From contig JAZQAY010000027.1 in NCBI GenBank assembly GCA_045545455.1, positions 1 through 10,892 of the forward strand: a stretch of 10,892 nucleotides of DNA, written 5' to 3'. Source of the stretch: RUG754 sp045545455 (GTDB lineage: Bacteria; Bacillota; Clostridia; Peptostreptococcales; Anaerovoracaceae). Made by a program: the position numbers and the translations under genes. The notes under the pieces are model-generated. The model was not told the DNA's origin. It made no database searches and was given only the letters and a program-made list of their open reading frames with translations. Below are positions 1 through 6,204 of this stretch, piece after piece. Position 1 is the first letter of the stretch; every line of letters begins with the position of its first letter.

Positions 1-347
1 AGATATACCGGAAGGGTTGCCACGAGGGTCTTACCTTCACCTGTCTTCATCTCAGCGATCCTTCCCTGATGGATCGCGATACCGCCTACGATCTGCACCC
101 TGTAGTGCTTCATGTTGAGGACTCTCCATGCAGCCTCCCTGCATACCGCAAAGGCATCCGGAAGGATATCGTCCAGAGTCTCGCCGTTTGCCAGGCGCTC
201 CTTCAGTTTAGGAGTCATAGCCCTCAGCTCGTTGTCGTCCATGGCCTCATACTTCCCCTCGAGGGCCAGGACTTCGTCAGCTATCTTATCGAGCTTTTTT
301 ACTTCCTTGGAATTAACGTCTCCAAAAATTTTTTCAAGTAAACCCAT
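1..347 (-). CDS. secA: Protein translocase ATPase SecA, N-terminal part (cut by window edge)
   Basis: SecA is the cytoplasmic motor ATPase that drives unfolded preproteins through the SecYEG channel. Only about 115 N-terminal residues are visible; the gene runs off the left edge. The protein starts MGLLEKIFGD, a typical SecA opening. A helical region follows, then the Q-motif area (VQIVGG, about residues 84-89), then the SecA Walker A motif MKTGEGKT at about residues 100-107. The ATG at 345-347 is preceded by a moderate ribosome binding site (AAAGGGCGG, about 10 nt upstream). An in-frame ATG also exists 42 nt upstream (387-389), but its nearest AAAGGA directly abuts it, and the canonical SecA N-terminus begins at 347, so I prefer 347. 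The gene appears to have its own promoter near 462-470, after the terminator of the GAPDH gene. Identification is firm; the remainder of the protein cannot be checked. Confidence 0.95.
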   Translation of the reverse strand, partial: MGLLEKIFGDVNSKEVKKLDKIADEVLALEGKYEAMDDNELRAMTPKLKERLANGETLDDILPDAFAVCREAAWRVLNMKHYRVQIVGGIAIHQGRIAEMKTGEGKTLVATLPVY

Positions 348-461
348 TTTGATTTTTCCGCCCTTTCGCAAAACACCTGCGTCGGGCATTCCTTTCTGTA
401 TATTATGTTTTTTGCGATCCCGCAGACGGGAACGCTTCAAGTCCGATTTTCAGCGCTATAT

Positions 462-470
462 ATTATATCA
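462..470 (-). promoter_or_regulatory. Extended -10 promoter element for secA
   Basis: On the minus strand the sequence TGATATAAT is a perfect extended -10 element (TG-N-TATAAT). It lies about 115 nt upstream of the secA ATG. No good -35 hexamer sits 17 nt upstream (TGGCAT is a poor match), as is tolerated in extended -10 promoters. A TTGACT hexamer exists at 477-482, but it is only 9 nt from the TATAAT, too close to be its -35. The 5' leader would be roughly 110 nt. This is a prediction from consensus only. Confidence 0.6.
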
Positions 471-487
471 TACTTGAGTCAAGTATG
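469..487. promoter_or_regulatory. Perfect 9-1-9 inverted repeat, candidate operator at the secA promoter
   Basis: The sequence CATACTTGA-G-TCAAGTATG is a perfect inverted repeat with 9-bp arms and a 1-bp centre. It abuts and shares two bases with the extended -10 element of the secA promoter and covers the spacer towards the -35 region. That is where a dimeric helix-turn-helix repressor would block RNA polymerase. It lacks a following T-tract in either direction, so it is not a typical terminator. The binding protein cannot be identified from the sequence. Confidence 0.5.
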
Positions 488-530
488 CCATATTAATATG
501 TTGTTCATGTTATGCATGCATGTGTTTCTG

Positions 531-565
531 CAAACAAAAAACCGGGAAGCGCTGGGCTTCCCGGT
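531..565 (-). terminator. Intrinsic terminator of the GAPDH gene
   Basis: A perfect 10-bp stem (ACCGGGAAGC at 541-550 paired with 556-565) encloses a 5-nt loop. On the minus strand it is followed by TTTTTGTTTG. It starts about 15 nt after the GAPDH stop codon. This is a textbook rho-independent terminator and separates the GAPDH unit from secA. Confidence 0.93.
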
Positions 566-580
566 CTGCAGTCCGAAATA

Positions 581-1600
581 TTAGAGGTTTCCGTCAACCT
601 TTGCCATGTGGTGAAGCATGTTGAGGAGGTTGGAGCAGTAACCGAACTCGTTGTCATAGTAAGCGATGAGCTTGAAGAAGTGGTCGTTCAGCTCGATGGT
701 CTGTCTTGCGTCGAAGATGGAGGTGCATGGATCGCCTACGAAGTCTCCGGATACCACTTCGTCGTCAACGTACTCGATAACGCCTTTCATGTAAGTCTCG
801 GAAGCTTCCTTGATCTTTTCACGGAGCTGCCAGTGTGAAGTGGGCTTCTCGGTAACGATGTTAACGTCGATAACGGATACGTCAGCTGTGGGAACTCTGT
901 AGGAGATACCGGTCATCTTGCCCTGAAGTGAAGGGATAACGAGACCTACTGCCTTAGCTGCTCCTGTGGTAGAAGGAATAACGTTTCCGAATACGGATCT
1001 TCCTGTTCTCCAGTCCTTGAGGGACTTGGCGTCTACTACCTTCTGCTTGGCTGTTGCAGCGTGGATGGTGGACATGAGTCCTTCCTTGATTCCCCAGTTG
1101 TCTTCAACTACCTTCATTAGAGGTGCGAGGCAGTTGGTGGTGCAGGATGCGTTTGAAACTACCTGCATGTCGGAGGAATACTTCTCCTGGTTTACGCCGA
1201 ATACGAAAGTGGGAGTTACCTTATCCTTGGCGGGAGCGGAAATGATGACGTGCTTGGCTCCTGCTTCGATGTGGTCCATAGCCTTGTCTGTGGTAACATA
1301 TGCGCCTGTGCAGTCGATAACGTAGTCAACGCCTGCAGCCTTCCAGGGAATTTCCTTAGCGTCTGAATACTTGTATACCTCGATGTGTTTTCCATCGATG
1401 AAAACGCCTGTGTCGTCGTGGTCCAGGCTCTTCGGGAATCTTCCGAAGATGCTGTCATACTTAAGCATGTAAACCAGATAATCCAGGTCTGCATTTCTCC
1501 AGTTAATAGCGCGGATGTCTACGTCCGGGCAATTCATTGCCGCGCGGATGATGACTCTTGCAATTCTACCAAATCCATTGATTCCAACTCTGATCGCCAT
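581..1600 (-). CDS. gap: Glyceraldehyde-3-phosphate dehydrogenase (phosphorylating)
   Basis: This cytoplasmic glycolytic enzyme oxidises glyceraldehyde 3-phosphate to 1,3-bisphosphoglycerate with NAD(P) and phosphate. The 339-residue protein has the Rossmann start VGINGFGRIAR (5-15), the active-site block SNASCTTNC with catalytic Cys153, the base His180, the phosphate-binding STTGAAKA region (210-217) and RVPT (235-238). It ends in YDNEFGYC. Length matches the family. I start at 1598-1600 because AAAGGAG lies 9 nt upstream and the family N-terminus begins here; the open frame extends 12 codons further without support. The usual NAD-selecting Asp after Asn33 is replaced by Trp34-Arg35, and the usual Pro at the position following residue 191 is Lys192, so the cofactor preference may not be the standard NAD one. 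The gene is monocistronic: own promoter at 1689-1717 and a strong terminator at 531-565. Confidence 0.97.
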   Translation of the reverse strand: MAIRVGINGFGRIARVIIRAAMNCPDVDIRAINWRNADLDYLVYMLKYDSIFGRFPKSLDHDDTGVFIDGKHIEVYKYSDAKEIPWKAAGVDYVIDCTGAYVTTDKAMDHIEAGAKHVIISAPAKDKVTPTFVFGVNQEKYSSDMQVVSNASCTTNCLAPLMKVVEDNWGIKEGLMSTIHAATAKQKVVDAKSLKDWRTGRSVFGNVIPSTTGAAKAVGLVIPSLQGKMTGISYRVPTADVSVIDVNIVTEKPTSHWQLREKIKEASETYMKGVIEYVDDEVVSGDFVGDPCTSIFDARQTIELNDHFFKLIAYYDNEFGYCSNLLNMLHHMAKVDGNL

Positions 1601-1609
1601 TTGATTGAT

Positions 1610-1616
1610 CTCCTTT
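1610..1616 (-). promoter_or_regulatory. Ribosome binding site that fixes the GAPDH start
   Basis: AAAGGAG on the minus strand lies 9 nt before the ATG at 1598-1600. It supports this start over the ATG 36 nt further upstream. Confidence 0.85.
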
Positions 1617-1656
1617 TCTCTTATGACTTTGATCATTATTTTGATTTCTCTTACTC

Positions 1657-1673
1657 TGCGCTTATATAGCGCA
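1657..1673 (-). other. Small stem-loop at the 5' end of the GAPDH transcript
   Basis: TGCGCT (1657-1662) pairs with AGCGCA (1668-1673) around a 5-nt loop. With the promoter at 1689-1717, transcription would start near 1682, so this hairpin would lie within the first 25 or so nucleotides of the mRNA and about 57 nt before the start codon. 5'-proximal hairpins can stabilise abundant mRNAs; that role is an inference here. Confidence 0.4.
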
Positions 1674-1688
1674 AATTCTTACAAATAC

Positions 1689-1717
1689 AGTGTACACCAA
1701 GCCCCTGCTGTTTTCAA
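1689..1717 (-). promoter_or_regulatory. Sigma-A-type promoter of the GAPDH gene
   Basis: On the minus strand, TTGAAA (1712-1717) and TACACT (1689-1694) are separated by exactly 17 nt. The predicted start of transcription lies near 1682, about 80 nt before the start codon. An 8-bp palindrome (GTGTACAC, 1690-1697) overlaps the -10, which may be chance. Confidence 0.75.
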
Positions 1718-1800
1718 GGGCGATAGCGCTCAGATCGATAATTTTTTCTTTATGTAAAGGTTATGGTCTCTTAAGAAGAGCCGGATTCGGAAACAATTGA

Positions 1801-1824
1801 AAACGCTGCCGGCCGGCAGCGTTT
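1801..1824 (-). terminator. Perfect 24-bp palindrome, likely rarA terminator
   Basis: AAACGCTGCC, GGCC and GGCAGCGTTT form a perfect palindrome that folds as a 10-bp stem with a 4-nt loop. It begins 3 nt after the rarA stop codon. On the minus strand it is followed by a short T-rich stretch (TTT ending the stem, then TCAATTGTTTC), so it is terminator-like with a modest tail. It lies between rarA and the upstream side of the GAPDH promoter and would insulate the two units. Confidence 0.75.
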
Positions 1825-1826
1825 CT

Positions 1827-3152
1827 TCAGTCTTCTCTATGTGCTTTTTTCCAGTCCTTTATCTGCTTCAGGCGTTCTTTGTACTTGGATTCCAGGCCGT
1901 TGTCGGATGGCCTGAAGTATTCCTTCCCCTGAAGTGAATCCGGGAGACACTGCATGGCTGTGATATGCCCTTCGTAGTCGTGAGCATACTTATAGCCCCT
2001 GCCATAGCCGATCTCTTTCATCAGCTTGGTAACACCGTTTCTGATGTGAAGGGGTACGGGTTCCGCCATCATTTTAACGGCATCATCCCTTGCGGACATA
2101 TATGCCGCTTCCATAGCGTTCGACTTAGGAGCCATGGACATGTAGATCACGGCTTCAGTGAGGTGCACCGTGCACTCGGGCATTCCGATGAAGTGGCAGG
2201 CCTGGTATGCGGCCACACCTATCTCCATGGCTCTGGGATCGGCGAGGCCGATATCCTCTGCCCCGAATCTCAGGACGCGCCTTGCAACGTACAAAGGATC
2301 CTCGCCGGCTTCCAGCATCCTGGCGAGCCAATAAACGGCCGCATCGGGATCGGAATTTCTCATGGATTTATGGAGGGCTGAAATCAGATTATAGTGCTCT
2401 TCACCGTCTTTATCGTATAATAACGATTTCTTGGATATGCACTGCTCAAGGGTCTCGGGAGTTACGGTGGTGACGCCCTTCTTGTCGATATCGCCGTTCA
2501 GGATCACCATCTCGAGAGTAGAGAGGGCCGTCCTGGCATCACCGTTTGCGAAGTTCGCTATCATGTAGAGCATGTCCTCATCTATCTTTATCTCCTGGCC
2601 TCCGAAGCCCCTCTCGTCGCTTAAGGCGTGCTTCAGGAGCTTCACAAGGTCGTCTGCAGACAAGGCCTGGAGGACGAATACTTTGCACCTGGAAAGAAGA
2701 GCTCCGTTTATCTCAAACGAAGGGTTCTCAGTGGTGGCTCCGATCAGTATGATGGATCCCTTTTCAACGAAGGGCAGGAAGGCGTCCTGCTGGGCTTTGT
2801 TGAAGCGGTGGATCTCGTCCACGAAGAGGATCGTCTTCTCACCGAACTTGCGGTTCTCCTCGGCCTGCTGCATCACCTGCTTGATCTCCTTGATGCCGGA
2901 GGTCACAGCTGAGAAGTCGATGAAGGCAGCCTTGGTACGCTTGGCTATGATCCTGGCCAGGGTGGTCTTACCCACTCCCGGAGGTCCCCAGAATACCATG
3001 GATGATACCTGGTCGCTCTCGATCAGCCTTCTTAAAACCTTGCCCTCTCCGAGAAGATGCTCCTGACCTACGTATTCATCCAGGTCTCTCGGCCTCAGTC
3101 GGGCAGCTAAAGGCTGCGGTATTTCATTTTCAAATAGATTCAGCTGTTCCAT
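1827..3152 (-). CDS. rarA: Replication-associated recombination ATPase RarA (MgsA family)
   Basis: RarA is a AAA+ ATPase related to clamp-loader subunits and RuvB that acts at stalled replication forks. The 441-residue length fits the family. Visible motifs are Walker A GPPGVGKT (56-63), Walker B ILFVDE (108-113) followed by IHRFNKAQQD, sensor 1 GATTENPSF (138-146) and the arginine finger in LLSRCKVF (Arg155). The C-terminal tetramerisation part contains DPLYVARR, ADPRAMEIG and the family-typical block from TKLMKEIGYG to YKYAHD. The N-terminus reads MEQLNLFE, which contains QLNLF, a close match to the sliding-clamp-binding consensus QL[SD]LF. The gene starts 7 nt after the stop of the flavoprotein gene, so the two are probably co-transcribed. 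No strong ribosome binding site is visible; the nearest GGA run lies inside the upstream gene's end, suggesting translational coupling. Confidence 0.97.
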   Translation of the reverse strand: MEQLNLFENEIPQPLAARLRPRDLDEYVGQEHLLGEGKVLRRLIESDQVSSMVFWGPPGVGKTTLARIIAKRTKAAFIDFSAVTSGIKEIKQVMQQAEENRKFGEKTILFVDEIHRFNKAQQDAFLPFVEKGSIILIGATTENPSFEINGALLSRCKVFVLQALSADDLVKLLKHALSDERGFGGQEIKIDEDMLYMIANFANGDARTALSTLEMVILNGDIDKKGVTTVTPETLEQCISKKSLLYDKDGEEHYNLISALHKSMRNSDPDAAVYWLARMLEAGEDPLYVARRVLRFGAEDIGLADPRAMEIGVAAYQACHFIGMPECTVHLTEAVIYMSMAPKSNAMEAAYMSARDDAVKMMAEPVPLHIRNGVTKLMKEIGYGRGYKYAHDYEGHITAMQCLPDSLQGKEYFRPSDNGLESKYKERLKQIKDWKKAHRED

Positions 3153-3159
3153 TTTTTAA

Positions 3160-4539
3160 TTATAAGGTGTATCCTTCCAGGATCTTTCTTGCAACGAACA
3201 CACCGCTTGCGGATGCGTGTGAAAGCGAATGGGTCACGCCGGATCCGTCTCCGATGACGTAGAGTCCTTTGCATGTGGTCTCCAGGTTCTCGTCCAGTTC
3301 AACGTTCATGTTGTAGAACTTGACCTCAACTCCGTAGAGTAAAGTATCGTGGTTGGCAGTTCCCGGAGCGATCTTATCAAGAGCATATACCATCTCGATA
3401 ATATCGTCCATTATCCTCTTGGGTATGACCAGTGAAAGGTCTCCGGGAGTGGCTGAAAGAGTGGGTCTCACAAAGCTCTCCTTAAGTCTGCTCTCGTTGG
3501 TCCTTCTTCCCTTGATAAGGTCTCCGAAGCGCTGTACGATTACTCCGCCTCCCAGCATATTGGAAAGACGGGCTATGCTTTCGCCGTACTCGTTGGATTC
3601 TTTGAAGGGTTCGGTGAAGTGCTTGGTAACCAGAAGAGCGAAGTTTGTGTTCTCCGTGTGGAGAGCGAGGTCTTCATAGCTGTGTCCGTTTACCGTTACG
3701 ATTCCGTTGGTGTTTTCGTTGACGACTACTCCGTGGGGATTCATGCAGAAGGTCCTCACGAGGTCGTTATAGTTCTTGGTTCTGTATACTATCTTTGACT
3801 CGTAGAGCTCGTCGGTAAGATGTGAGAATACTTCATGAGGAAGCTCTACTCTTACTCCGATATCCACACGGTTGGAGTGTGTGACGATGCCCAGGTCCTC
3901 GCAGACGCTCTCCATCCACTTGGATCCGGAACGGCCTACGGAGATTATGAGCTTGTCGCAGGCGAAATCGCCCTTGGTGGTCTCGATCTCATAGCCTGCG
4001 TCCGTCTTCTTCACCTTTGTTACCTGGGTGTTGAAAAAGAACTCCACCTTTTCCTTGATCTCATTATAGAGGTTCTCCAGAACCACGTAGTTCTTATCCG
4101 TACCCAGATGTCTTACCTGAGCTTCCAGAAGTTTCAGATCGTGCTCAAAGCATTTCTTCTTGATACCTGAATTGGCGGTGGAGAAGAGCTTGGTCCCTGC
4201 TCCGCCGTGGTCCATGTTTATCTCGTCAACGTACTTCATCAGGCGGATGGCCTTCTGATGTCCGATATACTCGTAGAGATTGCCTCCGAACTCGTTTGTT
4301 ATGTTGTATTTTCCGTCGGAGAATGCTCCCGCTCCTCCGAAGCCGCTCATGATGGAGCAGGTCTTGCAATGGATGCAGGACTTTACCTTATCTCCGTCGA
4401 TTGGGCAGTGCCTCTTGGCGAGTTCGTTTCCCTGTTCAAAACATGCGATCTTAAGGCTGTGGGATTTTTTTGCGAATTCGTGGGCCGCAAAAACTCCTCC
4501 CGGGCCTGCGCCGACGATTATAACGTCATACTTAGTCAT
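3160..4539 (-). CDS. FAD-dependent dehydrogenase of the uncharacterised COG2509 type
   Basis: A 459-residue flavoprotein with no assigned substrate. The N-terminus has a dinucleotide-binding fold (VIIVGAGPGG, 6-15) with an acidic ribose ligand at the end of the second strand (Glu35). The C-terminus has the second FAD motif GLYVIGDGSG (425-434), followed by the family-typical THSLSHASASG. Between them lies a cysteine cluster (Cys45, then Cys55, Cys58, Cys61 as CxxCxxC) directly before SGFGGAGAFSDGK (65-77), a block I recall from COG2509 proteins. No signal peptide or membrane segment is seen, so it is probably cytoplasmic. The ATG at 4537-4539 has GAGG about 10 nt upstream. It lies downstream of the phosphoribosyltransferase gene (hairpin between) and 7 nt upstream of rarA. 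The fold and FAD binding are secure; the reaction is unknown. The cysteines could bind a metal or cluster or be redox active, but that is inference. Confidence 0.88.
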   Translation of the reverse strand: MTKYDVIIVGAGPGGVFAAHEFAKKSHSLKIACFEQGNELAKRHCPIDGDKVKSCIHCKTCSIMSGFGGAGAFSDGKYNITNEFGGNLYEYIGHQKAIRLMKYVDEINMDHGGAGTKLFSTANSGIKKKCFEHDLKLLEAQVRHLGTDKNYVVLENLYNEIKEKVEFFFNTQVTKVKKTDAGYEIETTKGDFACDKLIISVGRSGSKWMESVCEDLGIVTHSNRVDIGVRVELPHEVFSHLTDELYESKIVYRTKNYNDLVRTFCMNPHGVVVNENTNGIVTVNGHSYEDLALHTENTNFALLVTKHFTEPFKESNEYGESIARLSNMLGGGVIVQRFGDLIKGRRTNESRLKESFVRPTLSATPGDLSLVIPKRIMDDIIEMVYALDKIAPGTANHDTLLYGVEVKFYNMNVELDENLETTCKGLYVIGDGSGVTHSLSHASASGVFVARKILEGYTL

Positions 4540-4566
4540 TCTTTCTACCTCGGTCTAAAATAATAT

Positions 4567-4590
4567 GAGCCATCAGTCCCCTGATGGCTC
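4567..4590 (-). terminator. Hairpin between the phosphoribosyltransferase and flavoprotein genes
   Basis: GAGCCATCAG (4567-4576) pairs perfectly with CTGATGGCTC (4581-4590) around a TCCC loop. It starts 13 nt after the phosphoribosyltransferase stop codon. In the transcribed direction it is followed by ATATTATTTTAG, a broken U-tract, so it may be a leaky terminator or a processing/stability hairpin within an operon. I see no convincing separate promoter for the flavoprotein gene after it. Confidence 0.6.
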
Positions 4591-4603
4591 CTTTTGCTTT
4601 CGC

Positions 4604-5158
4604 TTATTTCTTGATGGTTCCATCCGGGTTGAACACCGGCAGTTCCTCCAGATAAGTGATGTCCTCTCTTCCGAGAGCGTCTCCTTCAGCAAGCACCGCG
4701 AAACGTCCGACGATGTTTCCTCCGGCGCGTTCTACCAGGTTCTCCAGGGATCTCAGGGATTCTCCCGTGGATATTACGTCATCCACGATGAGGACTCTCT
4801 TATCCTTGATCATATCTATTTCTCTCTGACCGATGCAAAGCATCTGGATGTGATCCGTGGTGATGGAGTCAACATCTGTGGTCAGCAGGTTTTCCATGTA
4901 AAGCTTGGGGCCTTTGCGGGCGATGACATAGTTGTCAGTGCCTGCCTGACGGGCCATTTCATAGCAGAGAGGAATTCCCTTAGCCTCTGCAGTCAGAAGA
5001 ACATCAAATTCAGGCGCCTTCTTCAGAAGTTCCGCAGCGCTTGCCTTGGTGATCTCCACGTCGGAGAACATGATGAAAGCTGCGATATAAAGGTCGTCTG
5101 TAACTTTGCAAAGGGGAAGCTGTCTCTTAAGTCCAGCAATTGTCATTTCATGATACAT
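4604..5158 (-). CDS. Purine-type phosphoribosyltransferase (Apt-like, divergent)
   Basis: This 184-residue cytoplasmic enzyme belongs to the type I phosphoribosyltransferases, which join a base to PRPP to give a nucleotide and pyrophosphate. The PRPP motif VLIVDDVISTGES lies at 122-134, and a TAEAKG loop (56-61) corresponds to the PPi-binding EA[RK]G loop of adenine/xanthine enzymes and PurR. The N-terminal part (AGLKRQLPLCKV) and the segment 85-110 differ from standard Apt, so the base (adenine, xanthine or other) cannot be fixed. I start at 5156-5158: AGAGAGG lies 8 nt upstream, and the alternative ATG at 5191 sits essentially at the predicted transcription start of the promoter at 5199-5227. 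It lies downstream of nucleoside and purine-base importers, fitting purine salvage. It is first in a likely operon with the flavoprotein and rarA. Confidence 0.85.
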   Translation of the reverse strand: MYHEMTIAGLKRQLPLCKVTDDLYIAAFIMFSDVEITKASAAELLKKAPEFDVLLTAEAKGIPLCYEMARQAGTDNYVIARKGPKLYMENLLTTDVDSITTDHIQMLCIGQREIDMIKDKRVLIVDDVISTGESLRSLENLVERAGGNIVGRFAVLAEGDALGREDITYLEELPVFNPDGTIKK

Positions 5159-5166
5159 ATGCTCTA

Positions 5167-5173
5167 CCTCTCT
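5167..5173 (-). promoter_or_regulatory. Ribosome binding site that fixes the phosphoribosyltransferase start
   Basis: AGAGAGG on the minus strand is 8 nt before the ATG at 5156-5158. The ATG at 5191 lies at the predicted transcription start and would have no leader. Confidence 0.7.
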
Positions 5174-5198
5174 TTGATTATTTGTATCCAACAGGGTT

Positions 5199-5227
5199 AT
5201 TATACATTAAACGTTCTGCAGTTGCAA
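5199..5227 (-). promoter_or_regulatory. Sigma-A-type promoter of the phosphoribosyltransferase operon
   Basis: On the minus strand, TTGCAA (5222-5227) and a perfect TATAAT (5199-5204) are 17 nt apart. Transcription would start near 5192, giving a leader of about 34 nt. This is the best consensus promoter in the window. There is no hairpin between it and the EamA gene's stop at 5247, so readthrough from that gene is also possible. Confidence 0.82.
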
Positions 5228-5246
5228 GTAAAGCCTTGAAAATACG

Positions 5247-6191
5247 CTATCCATCGGCTTTTTCTTTTCTTCCGGAGTTCATCAGGAAGATCGAAGCTAA
5301 AACTATGACGAGGCCCAGCGCATTCACGGGGCCGATGTTCTCGCTGAACACTATGAGACCTATGAGGGTCGCGATGATCGGCTCCACGGAAGCTATGATG
5401 GGCACTCTCGAAAGCTCCACGTCGTGGGATATACCGTTCATGTAGAAGAGGTATGAACCCACCGTGGGGATAAGCCCGTAGCCGAAGGCCAAAAGCCAGA
5501 AGTAAGGGCCCGATACTGCTGCGATCTTGGGAATCGGGTTCGTGAATATGGCAAGGGAGATCCAGCCGAAAAGGAAGTTGTAGAATACCAAAGTAAAGGG
5601 GTCGACCTCGTCCGAGGTGAACTTCCCCAGGATGGTTACCATAGCATAGAAGAAACCTGCTCCTACACCCAGAAGTATACCTATCCCGGATACACTGAGG
5701 ACGCTGAGGTCGCCGCCCGTTACCATGATGAAGCAGCCTATAAGGTTGATCACCAGGGATATCCCCTTCCTGGCGTTTATCTCCTCCTTAAAGAGGATCC
5801 TGGAAAGTATGCTGACGAATATAGGTGCCGTGTAGAGGAGGACCGAACCCATGGCGACTCCCACGCTGTTTATACATCCGCTGTATGACAGGTTGAAGAA
5901 GGCCTGGGTCACGATACCCATCATCAGGCACTGCAGGATGCCCTTCTTCGATATTTTGAAGTAGTTCTTTCCCGTCTTCATGCTCATGACGAGAAGAAGG
6001 GGGATCAGAATCAGCCAGCCGCAAAATATCCTCATGAAGGCTGTGAGCCCCGTGTCGACTCCCAGTTCGTTCAGCTTCCTTACGAAGAAGCCTATGCTTC
6101 CCCAGAGGACTCCTGCGCAGAGGACCATTACATATCCTGCAGCAGCGCTGTCTTTATTGTTTTTTAACGATTTATCTTTTAAGTCTGACAT
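5247..6191 (-). CDS. EamA/DMT-superfamily membrane transporter
   Basis: A 314-residue polytopic membrane protein with the two-repeat layout of the drug/metabolite transporter superfamily. About ten hydrophobic segments fall into two EamA halves (about residues 18-160 and 168-306). The matching repeat ends are visible: SRILFKEEI in the first half after TAPIFVSIL, and LIVFSENIG in the second half after SVEPIIATL. The N-terminal half opens with the typical VLWGSIGFFVRKL. A short polar N-terminus rich in Lys and Asp precedes the first helix, and the C-terminus is short and charged. Members export or import small metabolites such as amino acids or nucleobases; the substrate cannot be read from the sequence. 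The ATG at 6189-6191 has no clear ribosome binding site: a hairpin (6205-6230) occupies the region just upstream, and a TAA stop blocks any in-frame extension. Confidence 0.92.
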   Translation of the reverse strand: MSDLKDKSLKNNKDSAAAGYVMVLCAGVLWGSIGFFVRKLNELGVDTGLTAFMRIFCGWLILIPLLLVMSMKTGKNYFKISKKGILQCLMMGIVTQAFFNLSYSGCINSVGVAMGSVLLYTAPIFVSILSRILFKEEINARKGISLVINLIGCFIMVTGGDLSVLSVSGIGILLGVGAGFFYAMVTILGKFTSDEVDPFTLVFYNFLFGWISLAIFTNPIPKIAAVSGPYFWLLAFGYGLIPTVGSYLFYMNGISHDVELSRVPIIASVEPIIATLIGLIVFSENIGPVNALGLVIVLASIFLMNSGRKEKADG

Positions 6192-6204
6192 TGATGCTTT
6201 TTAA

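Noticed and set aside
419..430. Short hairpin CCCG-CAGA-CGGG in the secA leader
   Set aside because: Only a 4-bp stem, followed by an A-run rather than a T-run on the transcribed strand, so not a terminator and too small to call a regulatory RNA.
510..524. ATGCATGCAT-like palindromic run
   Set aside because: A short low-complexity alternating sequence next to the terminator; no second copy or context to support a site.
512..838. Plus-strand open frame of 108 codons overlapping the GAPDH 3' end
   Set aside because: It is antisense to a clearly recognised GAPDH, has no ribosome binding site and resembles no protein; the same holds for the other plus-strand frames under real genes.
1601..1826. 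Intergenic stretch between GAPDH and rarA as a possible small RNA or riboswitch
   Set aside because: It is explained by the GAPDH promoter, leader hairpin and the rarA palindrome; no known riboswitch core or small ORF with a ribosome binding site is visible.
5788..6024. Minus-strand open frame of 78 codons in another frame of the EamA gene
   Set aside because: Out-of-frame shadow inside a well-supported membrane transporter gene; its composition is not protein-like.
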